A stretch of DNA of 64,000 bases, taken from NCBI GenBank assembly GCA_040754815.1, contig JBFMBX010000001.1, positions 62,001 through 126,000 on the forward strand, given 5' to 3'. Source of the DNA: Bellilinea sp040754815 (GTDB taxonomy: Bacteria > Chloroflexota > Anaerolineae > Anaerolineales > Anaerolineaceae). Each line of letters begins with the position of its first letter. The first letter of the stretch is position 1. The notes below the pieces were generated by a model. It was not told where the DNA came from. It did no database searches and worked only from the letters and a program-made list of their open reading frames with translations. Shown piece after piece: positions 25,871-35,600 of the stretch. The position numbers and the translations under genes are program-made.

Positions 25871-26451
25871 GGTTTTCCTTTTAAAACTTCCGGTTTAAGC
25901 AAACCCACGAACGGTAAATTGCGATAGCGTTCATTGTAATCCAGCCCATAACCTACCACAAAACGGTCAGGTAAATCGAAGCCCTTATATTTTAAGGGGA
26001 TATCAATCAATCGGTGAGCAGGTTTGTTGAATAACACGCACACTTCCAGACTGGCAGGGTTGCGGTCGCGCAAGCTACGTAGTAGATACCCCAGCGTCAG
26101 GCCGGTGTCAATCACATCTTCCACAAACAGCACATGTCGCCCGTCAATGGGCAGTTCAAGGTCTTTGATCAATCTCACCATGCCGCGCTGTCTTGCTTCT
26201 GTGGAATAACTGGCAACGGCCAGAAAATCCACCTCGCTGGGAATAGTGATTACCCTGAGCAAATCCGCCATCAGGAACAGCACCCCTTTCAGAACCCCCA
26301 CCAGCACCGGATTCTTGTCAAGGTAATCCCGTGAAATTTGTGCCCCAAGTTCCCTGACCCGTTGGCGAATCTGTTCTTCTGTGATGAGGATTTCGCGGAT
26401 ATCCCTGCCCAATTCGCCGTATTTTTCTAAAATCTCACCGTTTGTCGTCAT
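25864..26451 (-). CDS. hpt: Hypoxanthine phosphoribosyltransferase (copy 1)
   Basis: A 195-residue purine salvage enzyme that joins hypoxanthine or guanine to PRPP. Motifs are the N-terminal ILITEEQIRQRVRELGAQIS, LVGVLKGVLFLMADLLR, the PRPP loop VLFVEDVIDTG and the base-binding LPDRFVVGYGLDYNERYRNLPFVG, with a substrate-binding Lys in YKGFDLP. It overlaps the upstream nuclease-fold gene by 17 nt, so its translation is coupled. A second copy lies divergent at 27515-28102 and is of equal length. Confidence 0.93.
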   Translation of the reverse strand: MTTNGEILEKYGELGRDIREILITEEQIRQRVRELGAQISRDYLDKNPVLVGVLKGVLFLMADLLRVITIPSEVDFLAVASYSTEARQRGMVRLIKDLELPIDGRHVLFVEDVIDTGLTLGYLLRSLRDRNPASLEVCVLFNKPAHRLIDIPLKYKGFDLPDRFVVGYGLDYNERYRNLPFVGLLKPEVLKGKPK

Positions 26452-26827
26452 CGCGCTTTTGCGCCTCCGTACCTTGCAGATGAGTTGCCTCTTCGAATAA
26501 ACCGTATTTGACCATCAAATCCCGCATTTCCCGTCTTTTGAGCAATTTAATCTTGATGTGAGGATATAACTGGTTCATCAGACGGATTTTCTTATTCTTT
26601 CGGGTTGATAATTGAGGTCTCAATGTAGTCAGTTCGATATATAAATCCTGCTCGGGCAGGTAAAAATCCGGCGAGAAAGCAAGCGTAACATTCCCTTCCT
26701 CATCCCATTCCAGCGGGAAGGTATGGGGTTCGTATTCCCAGCGTATTCCGTAGAAATCTAAAATCCGCGCAAATATCTCTTCGGCTGGATGTGCAAAAAC
26801 AGGTTTCTTTTGTTCATCCTGCAACAA
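26435..26827 (-). CDS. Small nuclease-fold-like protein
   Basis: A 130-residue protein without a firm family. Its pattern resembles a PD-(D/E)xK-type core: YGIRWEYEPHTF, then SPDFYLPEQDLYIELTT, then a Lys-rich helix (RKNKKIRLMNQLYP) and a final HIKIKLLKR strand. The D and the E of the core are 11 residues apart, but the usual E-x-K is E-L-T here, so catalysis is doubtful. The start appears to be TTG at 26827 or 26824 after GAGGG. It lies between the kinase-like gene and hpt, overlapping the latter, in one operon. Confidence 0.55.
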   Translation of the reverse strand: MLQDEQKKPVFAHPAEEIFARILDFYGIRWEYEPHTFPLEWDEEGNVTLAFSPDFYLPEQDLYIELTTLRPQLSTRKNKKIRLMNQLYPHIKIKLLKRREMRDLMVKYGLFEEATHLQGTEAQKRDDDKR

Positions 26828-26853
26828 TGGAAAATTCCCTCATGGTTGAGATT

Positions 26854-27429
26854 TCAGCCAGCATCCCTTTTCTCTGTCAAATTCAACAAATTGCAAATCA
26901 TCTCCGCGGCAGCAGGGCAGGAAATTCGCCCTGTATTCACGACCAGATGATACAGACACGGGTCATTCCAATCCACATGATAATAGCGGGAAAGGTACAA
27001 CTTGCGAGCCCGATCACTGGCGAGCATTTGCGCCCGCGCCGCCGTTGGATTAACCTGCTTTTCCTGACAGATGCGCTGAATACGCACTTCCTCATCGGCC
27101 ACTACCCGCAGGTGGAAGACGCGCGGATGTCCCCTCAGCACCACCTGCCCCGCCCTGCCAATAATCACTACCCGCCCTCGATCCGCCAGCTCATGCAAAA
27201 CTTGATGGACGGCATTCAGATAATCCTGTTGTTGCTGACCGGTTGGATTCACCCCCAGTAGCCCTAATTCATCAATCATGGCTAAGGCTACTTCAGGTGC
27301 TCCCGCGCGCAGGGCTGCCTCATTGATCAAATCCCGCCACACCAGTTGATAACCCAGCCTTTCGGCAATCATCTTGCCGATAACCGAACCCCAACTGCCC
27401 ATCTGACGGGAAATTGTAACGACATCCAT
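26854..27429 (-). CDS. Cytidylate-kinase-like P-loop protein
   Basis: A 191-residue P-loop kinase-like protein (cytidylate kinase-like family). The N-terminus VVTISRQMGSWGSVIGKMIAERLGY carries a G-S-W-G-S-x-x-G-K nucleotide loop. VVIIGRAGQVVLRGHPRVFHLRVVADEEVRIQRI resembles the lid and core of the AAK/CMK fold. The substrate is not known. ATG 27429 (MDVVTISRQ) lies 6 nt after a -10 box TATAAT on the minus strand, so the mRNA is predicted to be leaderless; the frame runs open to 27495 through the promoter. First gene of an operon with the nuclease-fold protein and hpt. Confidence 0.75.
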   Translation of the reverse strand: MDVVTISRQMGSWGSVIGKMIAERLGYQLVWRDLINEAALRAGAPEVALAMIDELGLLGVNPTGQQQQDYLNAVHQVLHELADRGRVVIIGRAGQVVLRGHPRVFHLRVVADEEVRIQRICQEKQVNPTAARAQMLASDRARKLYLSRYYHVDWNDPCLYHLVVNTGRISCPAAAEMICNLLNLTEKRDAG

Positions 27430-27435
27430 AAGAAA

Positions 27436-27471
27436 ATTATAGCACGCCCCTATTTTAGTTCGTGGTATGAT
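27436..27471. promoter_or_regulatory. Divergent extended -10 promoters between the two hpt operons
   Basis: Minus strand: TGCTATAAT (27444-27436), 6 nt before ATG 27429. Plus strand: TGGTATGAT (27463-27471), predicted start near 27478, leader about 37 nt with GAGAGGTGAG before TTG 27515. The apparent ATG at 27467 is part of the plus-strand -10 box itself. Confidence 0.6.
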
Positions 27472-27514
27472 TCTAAACAGAAATACATCCCCCAAATTCA
27501 GAGAGGTGAGCGAT

Positions 27515-28102
27515 TTGAACCCGCGGCTTAAGTTCCCCTATGAGTTTATTGGTGAAATTCTCATCACTCAAGAGCAGATTCAGCAGCGCGTTGCAGATCT
27601 GGGTGAGCAGATCACCCAAGACTATAAAAATAGCGATAAATTGCTTTTATTGGGATTGCTGCGCGGCAGTGTCATGTTCATGACCGACTTGATGCGCCAT
27701 ATCCGCCGTCCGATGACCATGGATTTCATGCTGGTTTCTTCCTATTCCGGCACGCAATCGAGCGGCTTTGTGCGTATTGATGCGGATCATAAGACCAATA
27801 TTTACGGTTGGGATGTGATCCTGATTGACGACATCGTAGATACAGGATACACCCTCTACACCGTGCGTAAATTGCTACTCGAACGCCAGCCTCGCAGCCT
27901 GAAAATTTGTGCCTTGCTGGATAAAAAAGCTCGTCACAAAGTGGACATTAAAATTGATTACCTCGGTTTCGAAATACCCGATTACTTCGTGGTAGGTTAC
28001 GGTTTGGATATCGATGAAAAAGGGCGGAATTTGCCTTACATCGCCTCGGTAGATTTAGAAAAATACAAAAAACTCTATCCCTCAGAAACAGAGAAGAGGT
28101 GA
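27515..28102 (+). CDS. hpt: Hypoxanthine phosphoribosyltransferase (copy 2)
   Basis: A second 195-residue purine salvage phosphoribosyltransferase. It shows ILITQEQIQQRVADLGEQIT, LLLGLLRGSVMFMTDLMRHI, the PRPP loop VILIDDIVDTGYTL and IPDYFVVGYGLDIDEKGRNLPYI. The start is TTG at 27515, 4 nt after the strong Shine-Dalgarno GAGAGGTGAG; the in-frame ATG at 27467 lies in the promoter. pfkA follows after 7 nt. Relative to copy 1 the flexible-loop region is STQSSGFVRI instead of STEARQRGMVRLIKD, so the two may differ in substrate or regulation. Confidence 0.9.
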   Translation: MNPRLKFPYEFIGEILITQEQIQQRVADLGEQITQDYKNSDKLLLLGLLRGSVMFMTDLMRHIRRPMTMDFMLVSSYSGTQSSGFVRIDADHKTNIYGWDVILIDDIVDTGYTLYTVRKLLLERQPRSLKICALLDKKARHKVDIKIDYLGFEIPDYFVVGYGLDIDEKGRNLPYIASVDLEKYKKLYPSETEKR

Positions 28103-28109
28103 GGACCGG

Positions 28110-29231
28110 ATGAAAAAGAGAATTGGCGTATTAACCACGGGCGGCGATAGTCCCGGCATCAACGCTGCGCTGCGCGGGCTGGGTAAGGCCGCCATGGGTG
28201 TTTATGGCATGGAAATCATCGGATTTCAAGATGGTTTTACAGGCATGGCTCAGGGTATCACGATCAGCATGGAAAGCAGCGCCTTTTCCGGTATTCTCAC
28301 CACCGGCGGCACCATCCTTGGCACCAACCGCGACAGACCGGATCATGTCATTATTGATGGTGCTGCACGAGATGCCACGGAGCAAATTTTAGAAAATTAT
28401 CGAAAACTCAACCTCCATGCCCTGGTTTGCATTGGCGGCAGTGATGCCCAAAACAGTGCTTACTACTTGAAGCAACGCGGCCTGAATGTCATCACCCTGC
28501 CGGTTACGATTGATAATGATTTACCCGGCACCGATACTTCAATTGGTTTCAATACCGCCGTCGAAGTGGCAGCCGAAGCGGTTGACCGGCTTCACAGCAC
28601 CGCCATCAGCCACCACCGGATTATCATTGTGGAAATGATGGGGCGTGAAACAGGCTGGTTGACACTTGCCGCCGGCATTGCTGGTGGAGCCGATGTTATC
28701 CTCATTCCGGAAATCCCCTATCATCCCGAGAAAATTGCCGAAGCCATATTGCAGCGCAGTCACAGCGGCAAACGTTTTTCTCTGGTAGCCGTTTCAGAAG
28801 GGGCAATTTCTCAAGAGAGTGTGCGGTTTTTTGAAAAAGCACGCCACGCAAACCGCCGCCTGCGGCAGGGGGTGGAACAAACCGAAATAGAACACCGCCT
28901 CACTGAAATAGAAAAACATGCCGCCGGCGACACCCTCCATCTGGCAAACCGTTTGGAAAATTTCACCAAACTGGAAACCCGCATCACCATTCTTGGTTAT
29001 TTACAACGCGGCGGCACCCCTTCTGCCGCCGACCGGGTACTGGCAACACAGTTAGGTACCGCTTGCGCCGCCTTAATTCAGGAAGGTGTTTTCGGTGTAA
29101 TGGTGGGCACCCGCTCCGGCAGTGTCGTTACCACACCGCTGGAAGAAGTTGCTAACCGGATCAAAACCGTCCCCCTCGACCACGCCTGGATTCAGGGTGC
29201 CCGTCTGGTTGGGGTCAGCCTTGGAGATTGA
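28110..29231 (+). CDS. pfkA: 6-phosphofructokinase with atypical donor site
   Basis: A 373-residue PfkA-superfamily enzyme of glycolysis. It has GGDSPGINAALRG, TTGGTILGTNRDRP, the catalytic TIDNDLPGTD, VEMMGRETGWLTL and a C-terminal GYLQRGGTPSAADR. The donor-site motif, GGDG(S) in ATP enzymes and GGDD in PPi enzymes, reads GG-S111-D112-A here. The residue before TIDND is Val, not the Gly of ATP types or Lys of PPi types. It is closest to the long, mixed-specificity PFKs, so the phosphoryl donor is not predictable. It shares an operon with hpt copy 2. Confidence 0.87.
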   Translation: MKKRIGVLTTGGDSPGINAALRGLGKAAMGVYGMEIIGFQDGFTGMAQGITISMESSAFSGILTTGGTILGTNRDRPDHVIIDGAARDATEQILENYRKLNLHALVCIGGSDAQNSAYYLKQRGLNVITLPVTIDNDLPGTDTSIGFNTAVEVAAEAVDRLHSTAISHHRIIIVEMMGRETGWLTLAAGIAGGADVILIPEIPYHPEKIAEAILQRSHSGKRFSLVAVSEGAISQESVRFFEKARHANRRLRQGVEQTEIEHRLTEIEKHAAGDTLHLANRLENFTKLETRITILGYLQRGGTPSAADRVLATQLGTACAALIQEGVFGVMVGTRSGSVVTTPLEEVANRIKTVPLDHAWIQGARLVGVSLGD

Positions 29232-29301
29232 GGAAACAGGTGCTGCCCTGCGCCTGCCAGTGCGGTTACCACCCTGCAAAAAGATTATTGAGAGGTAATT
29301 T

Positions 29302-30081
29302 ATGAAAATCCGAGTCACGGTCTGTCAGCTGCGTGATGAGCCGGCTGGCTTTAAGGAAGATTGGGACACTCTGGCCGCGCATGTGAGGCAGCAGCGCAGC
29401 GATCTGGTACTGCTGCCGGAAATGCCGTTTGCCCCATGGATTGGGCTGGACAATCAGGTTTCACATCAACGCTGGAGCGACTTCGTCCGCCAGCATGATC
29501 GGTGGATGAACCGTTTGTCGGAATTGAGTCCCGCGGTGGTTTGCGGTACACGGCCGGTCATTCAGGGTGGACGCTGGCTGAACGAAGCCTTTTTATGGAA
29601 AGAAGATTTGGGCTACCGCGCTGTTCATCACAAGACTTATCTACCGGATGAGCCCGGTTTCTGGGAAGCCACCTGGTATGACCGCGGCCCGGTACAATTT
29701 ATCCCCACGAACACACCCTTTGGAAAAATCGGTTTTCTGGTCTGCACCGAAATCTGGTTCACGGAACATGCCCGCAGTTTTGCGCGGCAGGGTGTGCGTC
29801 TGCTACTCTCGCCGCGGGCTACAGAAAAAGCCACCTCATCCAAGTGGGTGATGGGCGGCCGTGTCGCTGCTGTGATGAGCGGCGCCTACTGCCTTTCATC
29901 CAACCGCTGCGGGCCTTCCGGTGCAGGTTTTGAGTGGGGAGGCAATGGTTGGATTGCCGAACCCGACCAGGGCGACTTGCTGGCATTAACGGACGAGCAA
30001 AATCCCTTTATCACACTGGAAATTGACCTGAACAAAGCCGATACCGCTAAAAGCAGTTACCCGCGTTATGTCAAGGAGTAA
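29302..30081 (+). CDS. Nitrilase-superfamily carbon-nitrogen hydrolase
   Basis: A 259-residue amidase or nitrilase-fold enzyme. The catalytic triad is visible as E40 (LVLLPEMPFAPW), K111 (HHKTYLPDEPGFWEATWY) and C148 (GFLVCTEIWF). Family members hydrolyse amides or nitriles or act as N-carbamoyl amidohydrolases. GAGAGG precedes the ATG. It lies 70 nt after pfkA and 93 nt before the PfaD-like gene, all rightward. Whether it belongs to the lipid locus is unclear. Confidence 0.88.
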   Translation: MKIRVTVCQLRDEPAGFKEDWDTLAAHVRQQRSDLVLLPEMPFAPWIGLDNQVSHQRWSDFVRQHDRWMNRLSELSPAVVCGTRPVIQGGRWLNEAFLWKEDLGYRAVHHKTYLPDEPGFWEATWYDRGPVQFIPTNTPFGKIGFLVCTEIWFTEHARSFARQGVRLLLSPRATEKATSSKWVMGGRVAAVMSGAYCLSSNRCGPSGAGFEWGGNGWIAEPDQGDLLALTDEQNPFITLEIDLNKADTAKSSYPRYVKE

Positions 30082-30174
30082 CTGATAACGATTTGGCCGG
30101 TGAAGAAACAGTTTTTAAGAAGAACGCAACCTGACTGCGTGTTTTGGGTTTAACCCACTGAGGATAAACCTGCC

Positions 30175-31848
30175 ATGAATCAACTACGCCTTCGCACTTC
30201 AAACTTTTTCCCATCCAATCCACCACTTTATTGGTCAGGGGCAACCGGAACCCTGCAATCCGATCTGGCCGGTACTCAGGCCTTATTACTGGAATTAAAT
30301 CGCCCATTACATCTCATCACCGATGGACAGGTGATTTTTCTTACCTCGCAGGGTGAAATAAGCACCCAAAAGCAGCCCTCGTCTATAGCCTATCACTGGC
30401 TGGCAACTCTGCCCCCCCTGCCGATAGAATCCCTCGGCGACCCCGCCTTTCGTCAGTGGTACGACTGCCGTTACGCCTACTACACCGGTTCAATGGCCAA
30501 CGGCATCGCCTCCACCCGTCTGGTGATTGCCATGGGGAAGGCCGGTTTTCTGGCGTCTTTTGGGGCTGCCGGTCTTTCCCCCGAGCGCATCGAAGCCGCC
30601 ATTCATGAAGTGAAATCCGCCCTGCCGAACGGCCCTTATGCGTTCAACCTGATTAACAGCCCCAACGAACCGGCAATGGAAAGAAAAGCCGCCGAACTCT
30701 ATGTTCAGCATCAGGTCAGGACGGTGGAGGCATCCGCTTATCTCGAAATCACCTTGCCGCTGGTATATTACCGGGCAAGCGGTTTAACCACCGACCCGCA
30801 GGGCAACATCCGCATTCAGAACCGCCTGATTGCCAAACTCTCCCGTAAGGAGGTTGCCCGGCAATTCATGCTTCCGGCACCCGACGAATTGCTGAATCAA
30901 TTGCTCCAAGAGGGCAAAATCACCGCCCAGCAGGCAGCCCTGGCCCGGCAGGTTCCAATGGCAGATGACATAACCGTTGAAGCCGATTCCGGCGGCCATA
31001 CCGATAACCGTCCGCTGGTAGGATTGCTGCCATCCATTCTGGCTCTGCGGGACGAAATTCAGGAAAAAATGCGCTATCCCACCCCCTTGCGCGTGGGTGC
31101 AGCGGGAGGCATCAGCACCCCTCACGCCGCGCTGGCGGCCTTCATGATGGGCGCTGCCTATGTGGCAACCGGTTCGATAAATCAGGCCTGTCTGGAAGCC
31201 GGCACATCCGAACACACCCGCAACCTGCTCGCGCAGGCGGAAATGGCAGATGTGACCATGGCACCGGCCGCGGACATGTTTGAAATGGGTGTCAAAGTGC
31301 AGGTTTTGAAACGCGGCACCATGTTTGCCATGCGCGCCTCTAAATTGTATGAACTCTACTCTCGTTATCCATCATTGGAAGCCATCCCTCCTGAAGAAAT
31401 CCAAAAATTAGAAAAAACGGTCTTTAAACGTCCCATTGAAGAAATCTGGCAAGACACGGTTAGGTTCTTTCAGCAGCGCGACCCGCGTCAATTGGAGCGT
31501 GCCGAAAAAGACCCCCATCAGAAAATGGCGCTTGTCTTCCGCTGGTATTTAGGGCTTTCTTCCCGTTGGTCGAACAGCGGTGAAAAAGGCCGCGAGATGG
31601 ACTATCAAATCTGGTGCGGTCCGGCCATGGGTGCTTTCAACGAGTGGGTTCGGGGCAGTTATCTGGAAAAACCCGAAAACCGCTCGGTTGTAGATATTGC
31701 CCTGCATATTCTCACCGGAGCGGCTTACCTGCAACGCGTTCGCTTGCTGAGCCTTTACGGAATTGAGGTTCCGCCATTCCTGGAACGTTACCATCCCATG
31801 GAAAGACTGGCACCAATCCCTGTGGAACTGGCTGCAGCCGCGAGATAA
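30175..31848 (+). CDS. pfaD: PfaD-type trans-acting enoyl reductase
   Basis: A 557-residue FMN-dependent enoyl reductase of the PfaD / 2-nitropropane-dioxygenase-like family, the separate reductase that serves PUFA synthases and some trans-ER polyketide synthases. Recognisable segments are GSMANGIASTRLVIAMGKAGFLASFGAAG near residues 100-130, EADSGGHTDNRPLVGLLPSI (with the catalytic-type His) near 275, LRVGAAGGIST...AAYVATGSINQACLEAGTSE near 305-345, and the diagnostic VKVQVLKRGTMFAMRASKLYELYSRYPSLE near 370. The big synthase on the opposite strand has no ER domain, so this protein probably supplies it. A terminator follows. Confidence 0.9.
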   Translation: MNQLRLRTSNFFPSNPPLYWSGATGTLQSDLAGTQALLLELNRPLHLITDGQVIFLTSQGEISTQKQPSSIAYHWLATLPPLPIESLGDPAFRQWYDCRYAYYTGSMANGIASTRLVIAMGKAGFLASFGAAGLSPERIEAAIHEVKSALPNGPYAFNLINSPNEPAMERKAAELYVQHQVRTVEASAYLEITLPLVYYRASGLTTDPQGNIRIQNRLIAKLSRKEVARQFMLPAPDELLNQLLQEGKITAQQAALARQVPMADDITVEADSGGHTDNRPLVGLLPSILALRDEIQEKMRYPTPLRVGAAGGISTPHAALAAFMMGAAYVATGSINQACLEAGTSEHTRNLLAQAEMADVTMAPAADMFEMGVKVQVLKRGTMFAMRASKLYELYSRYPSLEAIPPEEIQKLEKTVFKRPIEEIWQDTVRFFQQRDPRQLERAEKDPHQKMALVFRWYLGLSSRWSNSGEKGREMDYQIWCGPAMGAFNEWVRGSYLEKPENRSVVDIALHILTGAAYLQRVRLLSLYGIEVPPFLERYHPMERLAPIPVELAAAAR

Positions 31849-31870
31849 TCTTATTGCATGATCCCTCGAC

Positions 31871-31909
31871 CGGGCTGTTCGGGCAGATAACCGCCCAGCC
31901 CCGTTTTTT
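31871..31909 (+). terminator. Intrinsic terminator after pfaD
   Basis: CGGGCTG (31871-31877) pairs with CAGCCCCG (31896-31903; one extra C) with an inner GGC/GCC pair and T6 at 31904-31909. It insulates pfaD from the convergent PPTase gene. Confidence 0.7.
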
Positions 31910-31929
31910 AGAAAAGATGTTCAAGGCTT

Positions 31930-32685
31930 TTAAGCGGAGATATTAATTTCATGCAGTTTAAAGGCAATGCGGGGCTTAGCGGGAAAATAAACCGCAAGAC
32001 TGATCAAATAATTGCCGCGCTGCTGCGACCACCCTTTTAGATGGTAACCGGTTGCCGGTAAGTCACCGTAGTAATCCAAATCCTGCCATTCACCTTGCTG
32101 AATTTGACCGGCCGGTAGAACTTCAATCCTGCGGCTGTCCACCGACAATCCAAGTTTAAGGGCTTTCAAACCCGCTTCTTTGGCACTCCATAACATCGTT
32201 GTGCGCCGCGCCCGCTCTTCTTCTATTCCGGATGACACCCATTCGATTTCACGATCGGTGAAATAATCGTTCAGAAAAGCCGGATGGCGGTCCTCAATCC
32301 ATTCTGCATCAATTCCCACGCTGATATTTCCCTCACCTGACCACGCTGCTGCCACTTTATCACCCCGATGGGAAAGACTCAGACATCCAATTAGCCGCTG
32401 GTCATTAACCTTTACGACCGGGCTGCCGTCCTCCTCATTCTCAATACTGAGGCTCGATAATGGGATATCCTTTAACGTCGGTAATTGATATTTAAGCAAA
32501 TGTTTGGAAACCCATCTTCCGCTCAGCCACTCTTTTCGCCTTTTGGGAAACCGCATCCTCTCAAAAATTTCTTTTTCCGTAAGCGAAAGCCACCCCAATT
32601 CAGAAGAGGTGAGGTTTTCCCCATGGGGGAAAACCTCACCCAAACACCAGTATATTTCAATCATTTGTTCAAATGGCCGCATCAC
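31930..32685 (-). CDS. Sfp-type 4'-phosphopantetheinyl transferase
   Basis: A 251-residue enzyme that moves the phosphopantetheine arm of coenzyme A to carrier proteins. Key motifs are SVGIDAEWIE (metal-binding Asp), FTDREIEWV and the signature WSAKEAGLKALKLGLS, plus the N-terminal KEWLSGRWVSKHLL. It starts 17 nt inside the end of the synthase gene on the same strand, so translation is coupled and it almost certainly modifies the three carrier domains next door. Note that those domains offer Thr rather than Ser at the usual site. Confidence 0.93.
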   Translation of the reverse strand: MMRPFEQMIEIYWCLGEVFPHGENLTSSELGWLSLTEKEIFERMRFPKRRKEWLSGRWVSKHLLKYQLPTLKDIPLSSLSIENEEDGSPVVKVNDQRLIGCLSLSHRGDKVAAAWSGEGNISVGIDAEWIEDRHPAFLNDYFTDREIEWVSSGIEEERARRTTMLWSAKEAGLKALKLGLSVDSRRIEVLPAGQIQQGEWQDLDYYGDLPATGYHLKGWSQQRGNYLISLAVYFPAKPRIAFKLHEINISA

Positions 32686-35600
32686 TGCCGTTCACCAGCA
32701 ATCTCATTGGCTTGAGTAAGCCGGCATCCACCGAATACGGCAAGGCACTGGTGCGATAGTCCTTGACTTCCAGATATACCCTGCCATCTTGGTCAACCAA
32801 ACGGGCGTTGAACATCAAAGTACCATCGCTTGAGCGGGCAGGGGTAACCTCAGCAAACAACGGCTTTTCCGCCTTTGGGCGGGCAGGATGAAGGACAAGC
32901 TCGCCGATGGAGCGCGGTAAAGCCAGTGTGCCGGTCGCGCCCGCCTCCCAGATACCCGCCGTCTGCAGGATGGCTTCCAGCAATATCGGCATGGTAACCA
33001 GTGACGAGGGTTGTTCAGTGATGGCAGGCAAGGATTGGCGCAATTTACCCAGCACTTTTCCTCCATCCCGCTGCACACCTTCCAGTACTTGAAACGACGG
33101 GCCATGGAAGTAAAGGCGATAAATTTCATCACCGCCAACGGTGTATGCTCCGTTCCAGCGGGGCGGTTGGACAACCGGCGTTTCTTCCTCACCAGCCTTC
33201 GGAGAGAGGTGTACCTTACCCGCAAAGTGCTGAATAATTTCGTTGGGGCGTGTTTTTGCCGCAAGCATAGATTCCAGCCGCACATAAGCAATCAAACCGC
33301 CATGTTCCCGAACAACCTGTGCTTTCCACGTTACCCGGCGTGGTTCGTTGCGATAAAACTTGAACGGTGCAAGGAATTGAATATCCTCTAGGCGGTCCAC
33401 TTCAAAACCTGCTTTTTCCGAGCCGAGTACCGAGGCTACATGTTTTGCCGCCGCCGAAAATCCTTCAATTCCCATCACGCCCGGCAACAGCGGAATGCCG
33501 TTGAGCGCGTGATCTTTCAGGAAGGGTTGTTCATCGGGATTTAACTCGGCCTCTAAAAGCACTCCGCTCAGCGGATCGAAACCGGTCACTTTACTGAGCA
33601 TGACATGGGTCGGCCTGCCTTCCCGCAGCGAGCGGTTGGCCGCTTCGATATCCAGCCCGCCCTCTTTGCGGAACGGTTTTTCCAGCACGCCAAGCGAACC
33701 TGAGATCACCACTTCACTGACCGCATCCTGCCGCACCAGTTCACGATATACGTAACCGGCGGCTTGTTGAGGCGGCATCAGGTCAATACCGCCCATTTCC
33801 ATCAATTGCGGTATATAGCCCCGGCTGGCCATACCCACCTGCGCCCAGGCACTCCAATCCATGGTGACAATTCTCATCTGCGGGTGCAATGAACGCAAAT
33901 GAGAGGCGGCTTTTGCCATCCAGTCATTCGCAGCACTGTAATCGGTCTGACCCGAATTGCCGAACCTGCCGGCCACCGAACCGAAGAGCAACACCTTGTG
34001 CGGCAGTGCAGCCGACACCTGCAGGGCTTTATAAAGGTTGAAGAAGCCGGCTGCCTTTACCTCAATGGTGGTGCGGAATTCTTCTTCTGTTTTGAGGTGT
34101 AATTTACGGCTGCGTTCAACACCGGCAGCATGAATCAGCACATCCACCCGGCCTTCTTTTTCAATCATTTCATGGACTGCTCCCTGCACTTGCTCAGGAT
34201 CGGCAACATCACACTGCCGGTAATGAATCGTTGCACCAAACTTTTGTGCAGTCTGGATGGCATCCAGGATACCCACCATCCGTTCAAGGGCAGCCAGTTT
34301 CTCTTCGATCTGCGCTGGCGATGGCTTTTGACCCGCGGCGGACATTTCTCTGAGCAGGTCTTTCTTCAACCCATCCCGGTCGGATTTCACCCGTTGTAAT
34401 AGGGGATCATCGGGATCAGCAAGTGGACTGCGCCCCAGCAGATAAAACACACCCGCCGTTCGTCTTGCCAGATCGGTCAGTATTGGCGCAACAATACCAC
34501 CTGTGCCGCCGCTAATCAAGACCACCGGTTTTTCGGGCAGGGCTTGCTCGGGGGACTCATCTTCTTCCTCGAACAGGCTGATGGTAAACCGTTGGCCGCC
34601 TTCCCAACCAATTTCCACCACCGAGGCATCGAAGAGCGTTTCCTGCAGCACGTGGGCGGCAATCTGACTTTCGTTAGCGCCGGCTTCGAAATCAAGCACT
34701 TTCACCAGAGTGTTGGGTCGCTCACGGCTGAGCGCTTTGGTAAAGCCGGTTATAAAACCTGCCGAAGGGTTCTGAGCACCTTCTGCTCCGTAGCCGTGCA
34801 GCCCGCCCATGCGGGTAGCACAGATCAGGAATGGTTCGCCCTCCACTTCGCGCAGCAGGTGATAGAGACGCATCAACTGCTTTTCCGCAACATCGGCAAA
34901 GTCAGTGTGGCTCATTTCATCCAACCCGGGCACTCTATTCAGCCCGGCGAGGAAGTAGATTCCATCAACTTTGCCTTCTTTCTGGAATGCGGCAATTTTT
35001 TCTTTCCACTCTTCTAGGGATTGATTAATCGTAAGGTTCAGGGTTTGCACCTTGCGGGATCGTAAACGGCGGGAAAGGGAGTCACTCACTTTACCTTCAT
35101 CTCCAACCATGATAACGCGGCTGTTCTCCTCCAATACCACGCCACTGGGCAGACACAAATCCAGTTTTGGTAACAAAACCGGTTTGGGTATCCGCCTGCG
35201 AATGACGAGAGTGGCCTCTTCACTTTCCCCTTTGGATTCGTTAGCGGTTTCAACGGAAACCGGGGTTTCGATGGAACTCGATTCAACAACCACGGGGCTT
35301 GGAGAAGCATTTGCGGATATCTCAGTTGAGATTGGCTGCTCTTTTTCTGCTGCTTTCTCTCCGGTCTGCGTGCTTAATGCTTCCACCATGAAGGCAATGA
35401 CCTTCTTGAGGGTGTTGTAATCCACCAGACGTAAATCTTCACGCCGAGGGATATTGTAGTGGGTGCGGATGGTGGCAAACAATTCCGCCTGCTTGACCGT
35501 ATCAATACCCAGATCGGCTTCGAGATCGAGATCCAGATCCAGCATTTCAACCGGATAGCCGGTTTTTTCACTGACAACGCTCAGCACATAGGTTTTGATT

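Noticed and set aside
27467..27514. ATG 27467 as the start of hpt copy 2
   Set aside because: It overlaps the -10 box TGGTATGAT; TTG 27515 has a strong Shine-Dalgarno.
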